Part shown: positions 1-11,700 of the stretch, in pieces
Layout: every line of letters begins with the position of its first letter
Position numbering within the stretch: position 1 is the stretch's first letter
Assembly: GCA_965199335.1 (NCBI GenBank)
Contig: CBDAQZ010000003.1
Coordinates: 689,993 to 753,992, forward strand
Reading direction: 5' to 3'
Length of the DNA stretch: 64,000 bases
Source: CBDAQV01 sp965199335
Lineage (GTDB): Bacteria; Pseudomonadota; Alphaproteobacteria; CALMVH01
Made by a program: the position numbers and the translations under genes
Notes under the pieces: model-generated
Databases searched by the model: none
What the model was told of the DNA's origin: nothing
The model's input: only the letters and a program-made list of their open reading frames with translations

Positions 1-567
1 GACACGATCGACCGTCGTCAGATGCGCCTTGATCAGCTTCGCCGTATAGGACCCATCGTCGTGCGAGACGACAGAGATGGACCGCTCGGCGTCCGGGCTC
101 ATGTCCAGGCTTACCAGATGCAACTGGCCATCGTCCTTCTGGAACGTCAGGCTCAGGCTCTGGCCGGGCTTCAGATCGCGCGGGTCCAGAACCTGCGTCA
201 GCGCCCCGGTCACCAGGGGCGCTTCCTCGTGCGACACCGATCCGCGCGCCAGCACATCCGCCAGTACATCGCCCTTCTCGATTTTTACGGTCTGCTGCAC
301 CGTCGGATTGGCGGCGGGCGTATCCTGCACCGCATCGGCGGCGGCGGCCGTTTCTGACGAGGCGGCAATAAGCGGGGCTTCGGCAGCGGGCGCGTCCGCT
401 GGGACGGCTGGGACGGCCGGGACGGCCGGGACGGCCGGAACCGGTTGGACCGCCGGATCGACGCTTGCGACGGGATAGCCGAAGAAGCCACGGACCGCGT
501 TGTCGATGTCGAGGGAATACGAAGTTAGGGTCAGCAGCACGGCGACAATCGTCGTCGGCGCGAACAT
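1..567 (-). CDS. M23-family peptidoglycan endopeptidase, N-terminal part (cut by window edge)
   Basis: The frame runs off the left edge, leaving about 189 N-terminal residues. It starts with a short hydrophobic segment (MFAPTTIVAVLLTL, anchor or signal), then a Pro-Val-Ala linker encoded by 9-bp repeats. Next comes a domain with the pattern KIEKGDVLADVLARG...VLDPRDLKPGQSLSLTF, which resembles the OapA/LysM-like domain before the metallopeptidase domain in MepM/YebA-type DD-endopeptidases. The zinc-binding M23 domain would lie outside the window, so the catalytic assignment is inferred. ATG 567 is used; a TTG four codons upstream (579) sits about 10 bases after AGGGAG and may be the true start. 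Expected role: cleavage of peptidoglycan cross-links in the periplasm. Confidence 0.66.
   Translation of the reverse strand, partial: MFAPTTIVAVLLTLTSYSLDIDNAVRGFFGYPVASVDPAVQPVPAVPAVPAVPAVPADAPAAEAPLIAASSETAAAADAVQDTPAANPTVQQTVKIEKGDVLADVLARGSVSHEEAPLVTGALTQVLDPRDLKPGQSLSLTFQKDDGQLHLVSLDMSPDAERSISVVSHDDGSYTAKLIKAHLTTVDRV
401..436. repeat. 9-bp tandem repeat in coding sequence, four copies
   Basis: Four head-to-tail copies of gggacggcc (the first with a final t) encode an Ala-Val-Pro linker on the minus strand, in the region between membrane anchor and domain of the M23 protein. Such 9-bp repeats can gain or lose whole codon triplets without breaking the frame. Confidence 0.8.
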
Positions 568-740
568 ATGTAATTTCAAGACTATGACGCTCCCTAAAAA
601 ATTCGGGTCAGGTTCCCCTGTACGTATAACTCTCACGGACTTCGATCGGTCCGTTACGGCGCGTTCGCTATGGTTAACGCCGTCTTACATTTCCGTGACT
701 CTGGCAAAGCCCGCCGCGCACGTCAACGGAAAACGGATCT

Positions 741-1325
741 TCATGTTCCCCCCAATACGCGTCGGCGCCAAAGGAGCATGACGATAAAAACGATGTCCAG
801 TATTGCGGAGGCCGCAGGATACAACACTGTCGCAAATGAATATGTGTCCATTGCCAGTAGCGCGACGACGACTGGAATCGCGAAAAGAATCCAGGCAGGG
901 ATCGTTTCACTGAAAGGGTCGACATAGGATTTTCTGACAGTCGGCCAGAAAATACCGGTCGCCAGCGCGCTTTCCAGGCAGATTGACCAGGTCGGGTCCC
1001 GGGTTGCGCACCATACCGGTACTCCCGCGAGTGCAATCGCCAATACGATCCAGTCGCCCCGTGTGATTCTTCTTTCTCCGCGCTGGAAGGAGAGGAAAAT
1101 GATCGTGACGTTGATCAGCACATTATAGCCCGTAAGCCACGCTCCCGGCCCCGCGCCTGCGGCAAGCTGGCCAAGGAACACGATGCTCATGATCAATTCC
1201 CACACGACCCAAGTGAACGCGTGCGGCCGCGTTTTACCGCGCAGGATCGAACCGATATAGGCGACATCGCCGATCGAGCCGACCGCCAGAGACAGGACGC
1301 CGATCCATTCTTTACCGCCGATCAT
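741..1325 (-). CDS. small polytopic membrane protein, paralogue of the upstream gene
   Basis: About 194 residues with roughly six or seven hydrophobic segments. Near the N-terminus it has YIGSILRGKTRPHAFTWVVW, closely matching YIGSIFRGRTRPHAFAWILW in the gene upstream, and both end LLWRRR. The ATG at 1325 overlaps the upstream stop as ATGA, so the two are probably translationally coupled. A longer frame to 1535 exists but would read through the neighbour's coding sequence, so the inner start was chosen. A short motif like TRPHAF.W..W is reminiscent of PQ-loop/SWEET-like small membrane proteins, but this is only a resemblance and no substrate can be proposed. Confidence 0.72.
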   Translation of the reverse strand: MIGGKEWIGVLSLAVGSIGDVAYIGSILRGKTRPHAFTWVVWELIMSIVFLGQLAAGAGPGAWLTGYNVLINVTIIFLSFQRGERRITRGDWIVLAIALAGVPVWCATRDPTWSICLESALATGIFWPTVRKSYVDPFSETIPAWILFAIPVVVALLAMDTYSFATVLYPAASAILDIVFIVMLLWRRRVLGGT

Positions 1326-1918
1326 AGCTGAGACGCCCTTAGTGCGCGCCGCCGCCACAGGAGCAATATCACGAACCCCGTATGGCAACAGGCCGCATAC
1401 ACCGGAAACACAAGCGTGCTTATCGAGTATTCGGTCATCGCGAGAATGCTGAGCCCCCAGGGAATGGCAAACATGAAATAGGCCGTCGCGCTTTCGCTGT
1501 ACGGGTCGCGGAGAGCCTTCTTGATCGTCACCCAATAGGGGGCCGTGCTGATCGCCGTTTCAAGGCACAACGACCACAGCGGGGTTCTGGTCGCCACCCA
1601 CAACGGGATACCCAGAAGGGCCAGCATCATCACGATCCGGTCGTTCCGGGTCGTCGCCCGTTCGCCGCGTTTCCATGCCAGCCCGCAAATCGCGCTGCAC
1701 ACCACCGCGTTGTACCCGGCCAGCCACGAACCGGCATGCGCGCCGCTTTTCATCTGTCCGAGGAAGACCACGATCAGGATCAGGTCCCACAGTATCCATG
1801 CAAACGCATGCGGCCGCGTGCGCCCCCTGAAAATCGACCCGATGTAGACGATGTCCGCCCCGCAGGCGATGACCGTGGCGAGAACGCCCAGAATGTCTTT
1901 CGTGCCGGCGTCCATCAT
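1322..1918 (-). CDS. small polytopic membrane protein, first of a tandem paralogous pair
   Basis: A 198-residue protein with several hydrophobic helices and the shared motif YIGSIFRGRTRPHAF near residue 26. Pairwise similarity with the downstream gene is visible along the whole length (RPHAF, GY N, KRGER, TR P WS CLE, DP SE, MFAIP, LLWRRR). The pair probably forms a hetero-oligomer or two related carriers made in equal amounts, which is inference from the 4-base overlap. Transcription diverges from the rRNA operon promoter about 80 bases away. The function is unknown. Confidence 0.74.
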   Translation of the reverse strand: MMDAGTKDILGVLATVIACGADIVYIGSIFRGRTRPHAFAWILWDLILIVVFLGQMKSGAHAGSWLAGYNAVVCSAICGLAWKRGERATTRNDRIVMMLALLGIPLWVATRTPLWSLCLETAISTAPYWVTIKKALRDPYSESATAYFMFAIPWGLSILAMTEYSISTLVFPVYAACCHTGFVILLLWRRRALRASQL

Positions 1919-2001
1919 GATGTCTTCATCATGACAATGGGCGCGAAAAAGTACAGGCCCGCCATGGACTAACCGCCGGCAAAGTTTTTTGAAAAAATCG
2001 C

Positions 2002-2030
2002 TTGCGCGTCAATTTCTACGGGTCTATATC
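2002..2030 (+). promoter_or_regulatory. rRNA operon promoter (sigma-70 type) with AT-rich UP element
   Basis: TTGCGC (2002-2007), a 17-base spacer and TATATC (2025-2030) form a sigma-70 promoter. The 20 bases just upstream (aaagttttttgaaaaaatcg) are A/T tracts like an UP element. The C-rich stretch after the -10 and the distance to 16S (about 390 bases of leader) suit an rrn P1 promoter. Confidence 0.62.
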
Positions 2031-2428
2031 CCCTCTCCTCGACGCCGCGACGGTCTGGCTTGTGCCTGCCGCCGGAAAACAAGTGAAACGAACTCTCGGC
2101 TCTGGGCCTTTCGGTCCTGCTTTGGTTCGTGTCGCGACAGCCTCGTCGGGCGCGGTTTTTGGACAAGTTGATCTGAGTAATGAGAGAAGAAGGGATACGT
2201 GGGCGGCGGTAGTCGTTCTGGTTAATTCTGGGACGGTGAGCCATTCGATCTAAGGATTGTTTGGTGATGGGCTATTTGTTGTTTTCGTATCTTTTTGATG
2301 ATGTAAGGAACGGCTGTGTTCCCTTTAGTCGGGGTGGCATGGCTGTTGATTTTGTTGTTTTGAAGAGACGTGAAGTGACGAATGGTCCTTGACGGTTGCG
2401 ATCCGGTTTACCGGATTGCAGCAGGATT
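2031..2428 (+). other. rRNA operon leader
   Basis: No credible gene lies here. Antitermination boxes would be expected but I could not identify them with confidence. A perfect ATCCGG-TTTA-CCGGAT hairpin at 2401-2416 lies just before the 16S 5' end and may belong to the RNase III processing stem. Confidence 0.55.
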
Positions 2429-3919
<1,491 letters not shown>

Positions 3920-4078
3920 GGAACTGGATGCAGTTCCTGGCTTGCCAGGGTCTCATCCGGTACAGCACGCCCACCCAGTCAGGGTGGGCAAACAAAATCC
4001 GCCGTCCTCGTATCCCTTCTTCTTATGTTCGTGATCCCGCCTTCGCCCTTTGGGCCTTGGCGCGATTGCAGCTGATAC

Positions 4079-4155
4079 GGGCTTGTAGCTCAGCTGGTTA
4101 GAGCGCGCGCTTGATAAGCGTGAGGTCGGAAGTTCAAATCTTCCCAGGCCCACCA
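4079..4155 (+). tRNA. tRNA-Ile (GAT)
   Basis: A 77-base cloverleaf. Acceptor GGGCTTG pairs with CAGGCCC, anticodon GAT sits in cttGATaag, the T-arm is ggaagTTCAAATCttcc, and CCA is encoded. It lies in the 16S-23S spacer, the usual place. Confidence 0.96.
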
Positions 4156-4214
4156 GGCTTAAGGGACGCGGCTGTAGGGCTGTGTTTCTTGCCGCCGGGT
4201 TCTTACGGTTAGAT

Positions 4215-4290
4215 GGGGGCATAGCTCAATTGGTAGAGCGCTAGCTTTGCAAGCTTGAGGTCGTCGGTTCGATTCCGTCTGCCTCCACCA
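4215..4290 (+). tRNA. tRNA-Ala (TGC)
   Basis: A 76-base cloverleaf. Acceptor GGGGGCA pairs with TGCCTCC (one G-T), anticodon TGC lies in cttTGCaag, and CCA is encoded. It follows tRNA-Ile in the 16S-23S spacer. Confidence 0.96.
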
Positions 4291-4685
4291 TCGAACCTCT
4301 GGTTCGATGGTTACGTCAGCCGTTTGTTTGTCGCGCCTTGCGCGATGGGCTCCACCCTCGGGGTGTTCGAGCCGGCAGCGGTTGTGAATTATCAGTTGCG
4401 AACATTGGAAGAAGACAAAGGTTTGCCGGCCTACGGGTTGGCGAAAAGCGGTTACTGGATAAGTGAATAGGGGTTTTTGTGATAACTGTTCCTGATGCGA
4501 GCGGATACGAAGTCATCGTGTCCAGGGCTCAGTCGGGAACTGGGTAGACTTGAGACGAAATCGAGTCATTGAATGTACATGCTGAGTGTAATGAGTATCC
4601 CTTTATCGAGCCGCCCGCGCGACGAAGTCGCGCTTGAGACGAAAGCCGATGCCACCAGGCTTCGGGGATCCGGTCTTCGATAAGG
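4291..4685 (+). other. 16S-23S spacer between tRNA-Ala and 23S
   Basis: About 395 bases without a gene. The right end (4671-4695) is the 5' arm of the 23S processing stem. I see no further recognisable element. Confidence 0.6.

Positions 4686-4695
<10 letters not shown>
4671..4695 (+). repeat. 23S rRNA processing stem, 5' arm (pairs with 7425-7449)
   Basis: The 25 bases here and those at 7425-7449 are inverted copies of each other with one G-U wobble. They form the long base-paired stem that brackets pre-23S rRNA and is cut by RNase III. The mature 23S ends lie inside this stem. Confidence 0.85.
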
Positions 4696-7434
<2,739 letters not shown>

Positions 7435-7531
7435 CCTTATCGAAGATCGGATACCGATCGACGACAAGGCTCACATACGCAAAGCGTGCACATCATCACT
7501 CATCACAAGAACACTTACGTCCGCTGCCACG

Positions 7532-7648
7532 ACCTGGTGGTTCTAGCGAGGCTGAAACACCCGATCCCATCCCGAACTCGGCCGTGAAACGCCTCAGCGC
7601 CAATGGTACTTTGTCTTAAGACACGGGAGAGTCGGTCGCCGCCAGGTC
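7532..7648 (+). rRNA. rrf: 5S ribosomal RNA
   Basis: The terminal helix pairs acctggtgg with ccgccaggt. Internal blocks cacccgatcccatcccgaac and gggagagtcggtcgccgccagg are typical of 5S. The length is about 117 bases; it lies about 100 bases after 23S. Confidence 0.93.
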
Positions 7649-7706
7649 TTGACAACGGACGTAATCAAACAACCCCCTATCCACTTATCTCTTCTCCTCT
7701 AACAGC

Positions 7707-7756
7707 ACCGGGCCTCCCCGGAAGCAAACCAGTTTATCGCGGGGTGGAGCAGCCCG
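7707..7756 (+). repeat. 50-bp direct repeat, copy 1, carrying the first 19 bases of tRNA-fMet
   Basis: Identical over 50 bases to 7794-7843. The last 19 bases (7738-7756) are the 5' end of initiator tRNA, after which the sequence diverges. It cannot fold as a tRNA. The two copies are offset by 87 bp. It looks like a relic of an unequal duplication around the tRNA gene. Confidence 0.88.
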
Positions 7757-7793
7757 CACAGTGAGCCGAACAGGCGAACGACACGAAAGAGCT

Positions 7794-7901
<108 letters not shown>

Positions 7902-7989
7902 AATCAACAAAAACAGGGCCACAACGGCACTGTCACGTATATGACTCAAAACAGCATCCAAGCGAATTCATCTACTGAAACTTCTAGTA

Positions 7990-9744
7990 TTATAGTTCCA
8001 GTGACCATGGAATTGTCGCTGAACGCGCCGCGGGATTACCCGTGATGCCGATTGGCAGTGGCGACACATCCTGCCCGTCAGGTAGTTTCAGCATTTGAAC
8101 ATCCGATGGTTTCTTCACGAGCCGGATCGTCTCCGTAGACGGTGTAAAGCCCCAATATTTCCAAGCATTCTCAGCCATGAACCGTTGAAACCTGTCCTGC
8201 CCATCAGCCCCCATAAGATCCACCCCGCCAAGCTCGAACGCCTGGGCATATAACTGCGGCGCGATGCCCGCGGTAAAGCACCCCGATGCGCATCCACAAG
8301 GAGTGCTTTTTGCAACGCGCGGATGCGGCGCACTGTCCGTTCCAGCGATGAACTTGCCGTCAGTATCATTTGTGACGGCTGCCAGAAGAGCTGACCGGTC
8401 CTTTTCGAACTTGGTCAGTGGCTTGCAATATAAATCTGCATCCCATGCCTGAATTAGATCGCCAATTGTATAAAGCAGGTGCTGCGGAGTAACGGTACCC
8501 ACTACCATCGGGCCGGCATCTTTCACAAAATCGACTGCGTCCTCTGTCGTCAGATGCTCGCATGATACGCGCAGTTTTGGATGCTGGTCCAAAAGACGCG
8601 GCATCCTGTCTCGATAGAAAATCGATTCAGCATTCTCGTCACGGTCGAAATAGGCCTGGGCCGACAGATCGTGCTGTTCACCGTGGACACACAATACGAT
8701 GCCGTTTGCCTCCAGAGCCTTAAATACATCGCCGCCAACAAATGTATCGAGTGGAACAGCATAGTTGGAATTCGTCGTTCCGCGCGGGGGATAATATTTG
8801 ACTGCGCGTAGAAGTCCCGATTTCGCACCAGTATCGATCATATCCGCCGTTGTTTCGGCGCCGAGGTAGAGCGGCACAATCAGCGCGCGGAACTTGTCGC
8901 CGCCTGCACGCCTGATCGCATCCGAATAGCTTTCGATGCTCCAAGATTTGTCCGTCGCTGGACCCGTGACGCGGCTTACCGGCGGCATGGTATTGGGCAT
9001 CGCCAGGAGAATGTCCGTGCCGCCTGCCAGATGGCATGCGATGAATTGGGCCATCGGCGCACCTTGGCGAATATGGGCATGCATGTCTGGGTGTTTGGGA
9101 AGAACGATGCTCGTGCCGTCTGCGACAGGTTTCTCATGTGTCGTTGCCGGCTCAGCGCGTGCATTCGCGGGAACGATGCGGGCCTCGCTGCGGGCCATCG
9201 GATAGGCCTCAGCCAGCTCGGTCTCGTTCTGTGCGACTTTCATGCCCTTGCCGCCGCCGCCCGAAGCAGCCTTGATCAGGATTGGATAGCCGATATCCGC
9301 CGCTGCTTCCTTCGCTTCGGCTAGGGTCGCCAGCGCGCCCTTCGAGCCCGGCGTGACCGGCAGTCCAAAGGCAGCTGCAGTGACCTTAGCGGTGACCTTG
9401 TCGCCCATTGTCCGAATATGCTCGGCAGTCGGGCCGATAAAGACGATGTCGTGCGCCTCGACCATGTCGGCGAACTTGGCATTCTCCGACAGGAAGCCGA
9501 AGCCTGGGTGAATGGCATCCGCATGGGTGATCGCGGCGGCCGAGATCAGGGCCGGCATGTTCAGGTAGCTTTCCCGCGCGCTGGGCGGCCCGATACAAAC
9601 ACTTTCGTCGGCCAGGCGCACATGCATGGCATCGGCATCGGCGGTGGAGTGCACGGCGACGGTCTGCACGCCCATCTCCCGGCAGGCGCGGAGGATGCGG
9701 AGCGCAATCTCGCCCCGGTTGGCGATCAGGATTTTTTCAAACAT
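7990..9744 (-). CDS. chimera: N-terminal biotin carboxylase (AccC) fragment fused to complete dihydroorotase
   Basis: Residues 1 to about 187 are the start of acetyl-CoA carboxylase biotin carboxylase: FEKILIANRGEIALRILRA and the ATP-loop KAASGGGGKGMK. They stop where the ATP-grasp domain should continue, so the normal 445-450-residue enzyme is missing its metal, bicarbonate and biotin sites. The remaining ~397 residues are a PyrC-type dihydroorotase: zinc pair HAHIR, carbamylated-lysine region VKYYPPRGTTNS, VHGE, CEHLTT, TPQHLL and the catalytic AGTDSAPH. That enzyme closes carbamoyl-aspartate to dihydroorotate in pyrimidine synthesis. The frame is open across the junction (about 9183). The dihydroorotase part is nearer 50% GC in sampled lines, the AccC part nearer 65%. 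It could be a real recombination or an assembly join. Confidence 0.8.
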   Translation of the reverse strand: MFEKILIANRGEIALRILRACREMGVQTVAVHSTADADAMHVRLADESVCIGPPSARESYLNMPALISAAAITHADAIHPGFGFLSENAKFADMVEAHDIVFIGPTAEHIRTMGDKVTAKVTAAAFGLPVTPGSKGALATLAEAKEAAADIGYPILIKAASGGGGKGMKVAQNETELAEAYPMARSEARIVPANARAEPATTHEKPVADGTSIVLPKHPDMHAHIRQGAPMAQFIACHLAGGTDILLAMPNTMPPVSRVTGPATDKSWSIESYSDAIRRAGGDKFRALIVPLYLGAETTADMIDTGAKSGLLRAVKYYPPRGTTNSNYAVPLDTFVGGDVFKALEANGIVLCVHGEQHDLSAQAYFDRDENAESIFYRDRMPRLLDQHPKLRVSCEHLTTEDAVDFVKDAGPMVVGTVTPQHLLYTIGDLIQAWDADLYCKPLTKFEKDRSALLAAVTNDTDGKFIAGTDSAPHPRVAKSTPCGCASGCFTAGIAPQLYAQAFELGGVDLMGADGQDRFQRFMAENAWKYWGFTPSTETIRLVKKPSDVQMLKLPDGQDVSPLPIGITGNPAARSATIPWSLEL

Positions 9745-9753
9745 GCGGGATCG

Positions 9754-10227
9754 TTACTCGATGATCATCAATGCTTCGCCGAACTCGACCGGCTGCGAAT
9801 CGCTGACGATGATCTGGGTGACCCTGCCACCCTTCGGAGCCTTGATCGGGTTCATCACCTTCATCGCCTCGATGATCAGCAGGGTGGCGCCGGCCTCGAC
9901 CGTGTCACCAACCTTCACGAAGACGGGCTTATCGGGCTCAGGGGCGAGATAGGCGGTACCCACCATCGGCGAAGTCACTGCACCGGCGTGATGCAGCGGG
10001 GCGGCGCCGGGGGCCAGCACGGCGGGGGCAACAGGGGGAGCGACCGGTGCCGGGTGATGGGCCGGAGCGGTGGCGATCACCGTCTGTCCCCGGGCGACGC
10101 GCAGGCGCCGGCCATTTTCTTCCAGCTCGATCTCCGTCAGGCCGGTTTCATCCATCAGCTCGGCCAGTGCCTTGATCGCGGCACTGTCGACGCCCATTAT
10201 GTTCTTGTTTTCATCAACCATGTTCAT
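9754..10227 (-). CDS. accB: biotin carboxyl carrier protein of acetyl-CoA carboxylase
   Basis: A 157-residue protein with an N-terminal helical region, an Ala-Pro-rich flexible linker (about residues 50-80) and a C-terminal biotinyl domain holding the biotinylation motif EAMKVMN. It carries the carboxyl group in the first step of fatty-acid synthesis, working with AccC. It lies 7 bases after aroQ and 9 bases before the accC fragment, the usual alphaproteobacterial order aroQ-accB-accC, so the three were one operon. Confidence 0.95.
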   Translation of the reverse strand: MNMVDENKNIMGVDSAAIKALAELMDETGLTEIELEENGRRLRVARGQTVIATAPAHHPAPVAPPVAPAVLAPGAAPLHHAGAVTSPMVGTAYLAPEPDKPVFVKVGDTVEAGATLLIIEAMKVMNPIKAPKGGRVTQIIVSDSQPVEFGEALMIIE

Positions 10228-10234
10228 TCGACCA

Positions 10235-10675
10235 TTATTTCATCAGGCGGGCGAGCGCCTCGATTGCCAGAAGGTAGCCCTGTGCGCCGAGTCCGCAGAT
10301 CACGCCCTCAGCCACTGAAGCGATGTAAGAGTGGTGGCGGAATTCTTCGCGTTTGTAAATGTTGGAAAGATGAACCTCGATCACCGGCAGGCGCGCCAGC
10401 TTCAAGGCATCGTGGATGGCAACCGACGTATGGCTGTAGGCGGCACCGTTGATGATGATGCCGGCACAGTCTTCCCGCGCCGCCTGAATCCAGCTGACCA
10501 ACTCGCCTTCATGGTTCGACTGGCGAAAGTCGATGGCCAGCCCGAGCGTCTTGGCTTGTTCTTGGCACAAAGTCTCGATGTCGGCCAATGTCTGGTGGCC
10601 ATAGATTTCCGGCTCGCGGGTGCCCAGCAGATTGAGGTTCGGCCCGTTGAGGATCAGGAGCTTCTTGGGTTGCAT
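10235..10675 (-). CDS. aroQ: 3-dehydroquinate dehydratase, type II
   Basis: A 146-residue protein, the normal length for the small dodecameric type II enzyme of the shikimate pathway. It has the signature LNGPNLNLLGTREPEIYG near the N-terminus (the catalytic tyrosine is in this lid region), RQSNHEGELV, IINGAAYSHTS and the histidine-bearing VHLSNIYKREEFRHHS. First gene of the aroQ-accB-accC group. It dehydrates 3-dehydroquinate to 3-dehydroshikimate in the cytoplasm. Confidence 0.96.
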   Translation of the reverse strand: MQPKKLLILNGPNLNLLGTREPEIYGHQTLADIETLCQEQAKTLGLAIDFRQSNHEGELVSWIQAAREDCAGIIINGAAYSHTSVAIHDALKLARLPVIEVHLSNIYKREEFRHHSYIASVAEGVICGLGAQGYLLAIEALARLMK

Positions 10676-10727
10676 GCCGTAAGGTTAGCCGAGCGCAGCT
10701 GGCGGGGCAAGCCCAGGCCTTAATGGC

Positions 10728-11447
10728 TTAGTCTTGATAAGCCGGGGCAAGGGCAGGGTTCTCGACGGGGCGGGCAAGGCTCCCAGCCAGGGAAGGCAAT
10801 AGTTTCACCAATGCTCTGGTCATGCGGGATGAGAGCTGGCCGATGGTTATTTCCCTCACGAAGTCGCCGGTGCCTCTCTTTATATGAAACGCCAGATCAA
10901 TTTTGTCGCCAGCCTCGGGGAAAGTAACCTCGGCTGTGCTGCCGTCGCCGATAATATTGACCGCAAAATAAAGCCGCATGCCGGGGCTGCCGCGCATGAA
11001 GTCATTCATTTCCCGGCGAAACAATCTGTTGTCGATGCCTTGATCTGGATGGTTGATATACCCAAGAACCGTCCTTGTATCCTTGAAGACATCGAGTCTC
11101 AGGAAATTATTGTAGTAGTGGCCGGTTATCAATCCGGTTGGATAGCGTGCCGGGTGCAGGGCACGATCCATTACCAGAGCCAGCAGCGCTCGTCCGGCGC
11201 GGGCCGGGCCGGTTGCAGAAACCACGGCTGCTCTTTCGCCGGCTGCAAAAGTTTCGATCCCGGAGCTGAACATGTTGCCAAACGCGATAAACTCATCGAA
11301 CGACCGGGCGATGATGGTTTTCGGGCCGGGCTTTAAGATAGACTCGGCAAGCTGTTCAGCGATAACGGCATCACTGGGGCGATTGACGTCAAAATTGCAA
11401 ATATGTTGCTCAATATACATGCCCGTAAAAATACCGATAAATACCAA
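10728..11447 (-). CDS. hypothetical protein with N-terminal membrane segment
   Basis: About 239 residues. The N-terminus is hydrophobic (LVFIGIFTGMYIEQ) and the rest looks soluble, so it is probably membrane-anchored or exported. The start is uncertain: 11447 is TTG, the first ATG is at 11420, and the frame stays open upstream with residues that would lengthen the helix. I recognise no family. Conserved-looking parts include RSFDEFIAFGNMFSSGIETF and GHYYNNFLRLDVFKD. It lies 52 bases upstream of aroQ on the same strand and is probably transcribed from the A/T-rich region beyond 11450. Confidence 0.6.
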   Translation of the reverse strand: MVFIGIFTGMYIEQHICNFDVNRPSDAVIAEQLAESILKPGPKTIIARSFDEFIAFGNMFSSGIETFAAGERAAVVSATGPARAGRALLALVMDRALHPARYPTGLITGHYYNNFLRLDVFKDTRTVLGYINHPDQGIDNRLFRREMNDFMRGSPGMRLYFAVNIIGDGSTAEVTFPEAGDKIDLAFHIKRGTGDFVREITIGQLSSRMTRALVKLLPSLAGSLARPVENPALAPAYQD

Positions 11448-11610
11448 ATATGCAATGTTATTTATCCAGGCGGGCCCTCGATTATTGCGCTGTCAATCTA
11501 AGTAATCGATAATGCGACGTAATGACGCACAAGTTAGAGAATAAAAACTATATAGTAAGTTTAAGAAAATAACCCTGCGACATGTTGTCTCTAATAGAAA
11601 ATAAACCTAA

Positions 11611-11640
11611 TTGACCAAATTAAGGCAAATAGCGTATAAA
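11611..11640 (+). promoter_or_regulatory. sigma-70 promoter of the ygiC/ygiB-like operon
   Basis: TTGACC (11611-11616), an 18-base spacer and TATAAA (11635-11640) sit in an A/T-rich stretch. This gives a leader of about 54 bases before the ATG at 11701, which has a strong AGGAGG site at the usual distance. Confidence 0.6.
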
Positions 11641-11700
11641 TAGTGTGTCTTTAAACGTCAGTAGAGGCATTTCAATACTTGCCTTTACAGGAGGCAAAGC

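Noticed and set aside
1382..1972. 196-residue plus-strand frame
   Set aside because: It is antisense to the membrane-protein pair, with His/Arg/Pro-rich composition typical of a shadow frame in high-GC DNA.
1969..2244. 91-residue minus-strand frame next to the rRNA promoter
   Set aside because: It overlaps the rRNA promoter and leader, is Arg-rich without a motif, and has no ribosome site.
7738..7756. Second tRNA-fMet gene
   Set aside because: Only the first 19 bases match; no anticodon, T-arm or acceptor 3' strand follows.
9418..10452. 344-residue plus-strand frame over accC, accB and aroQ
   Set aside because: It is antisense to three recognised genes, with no motif.
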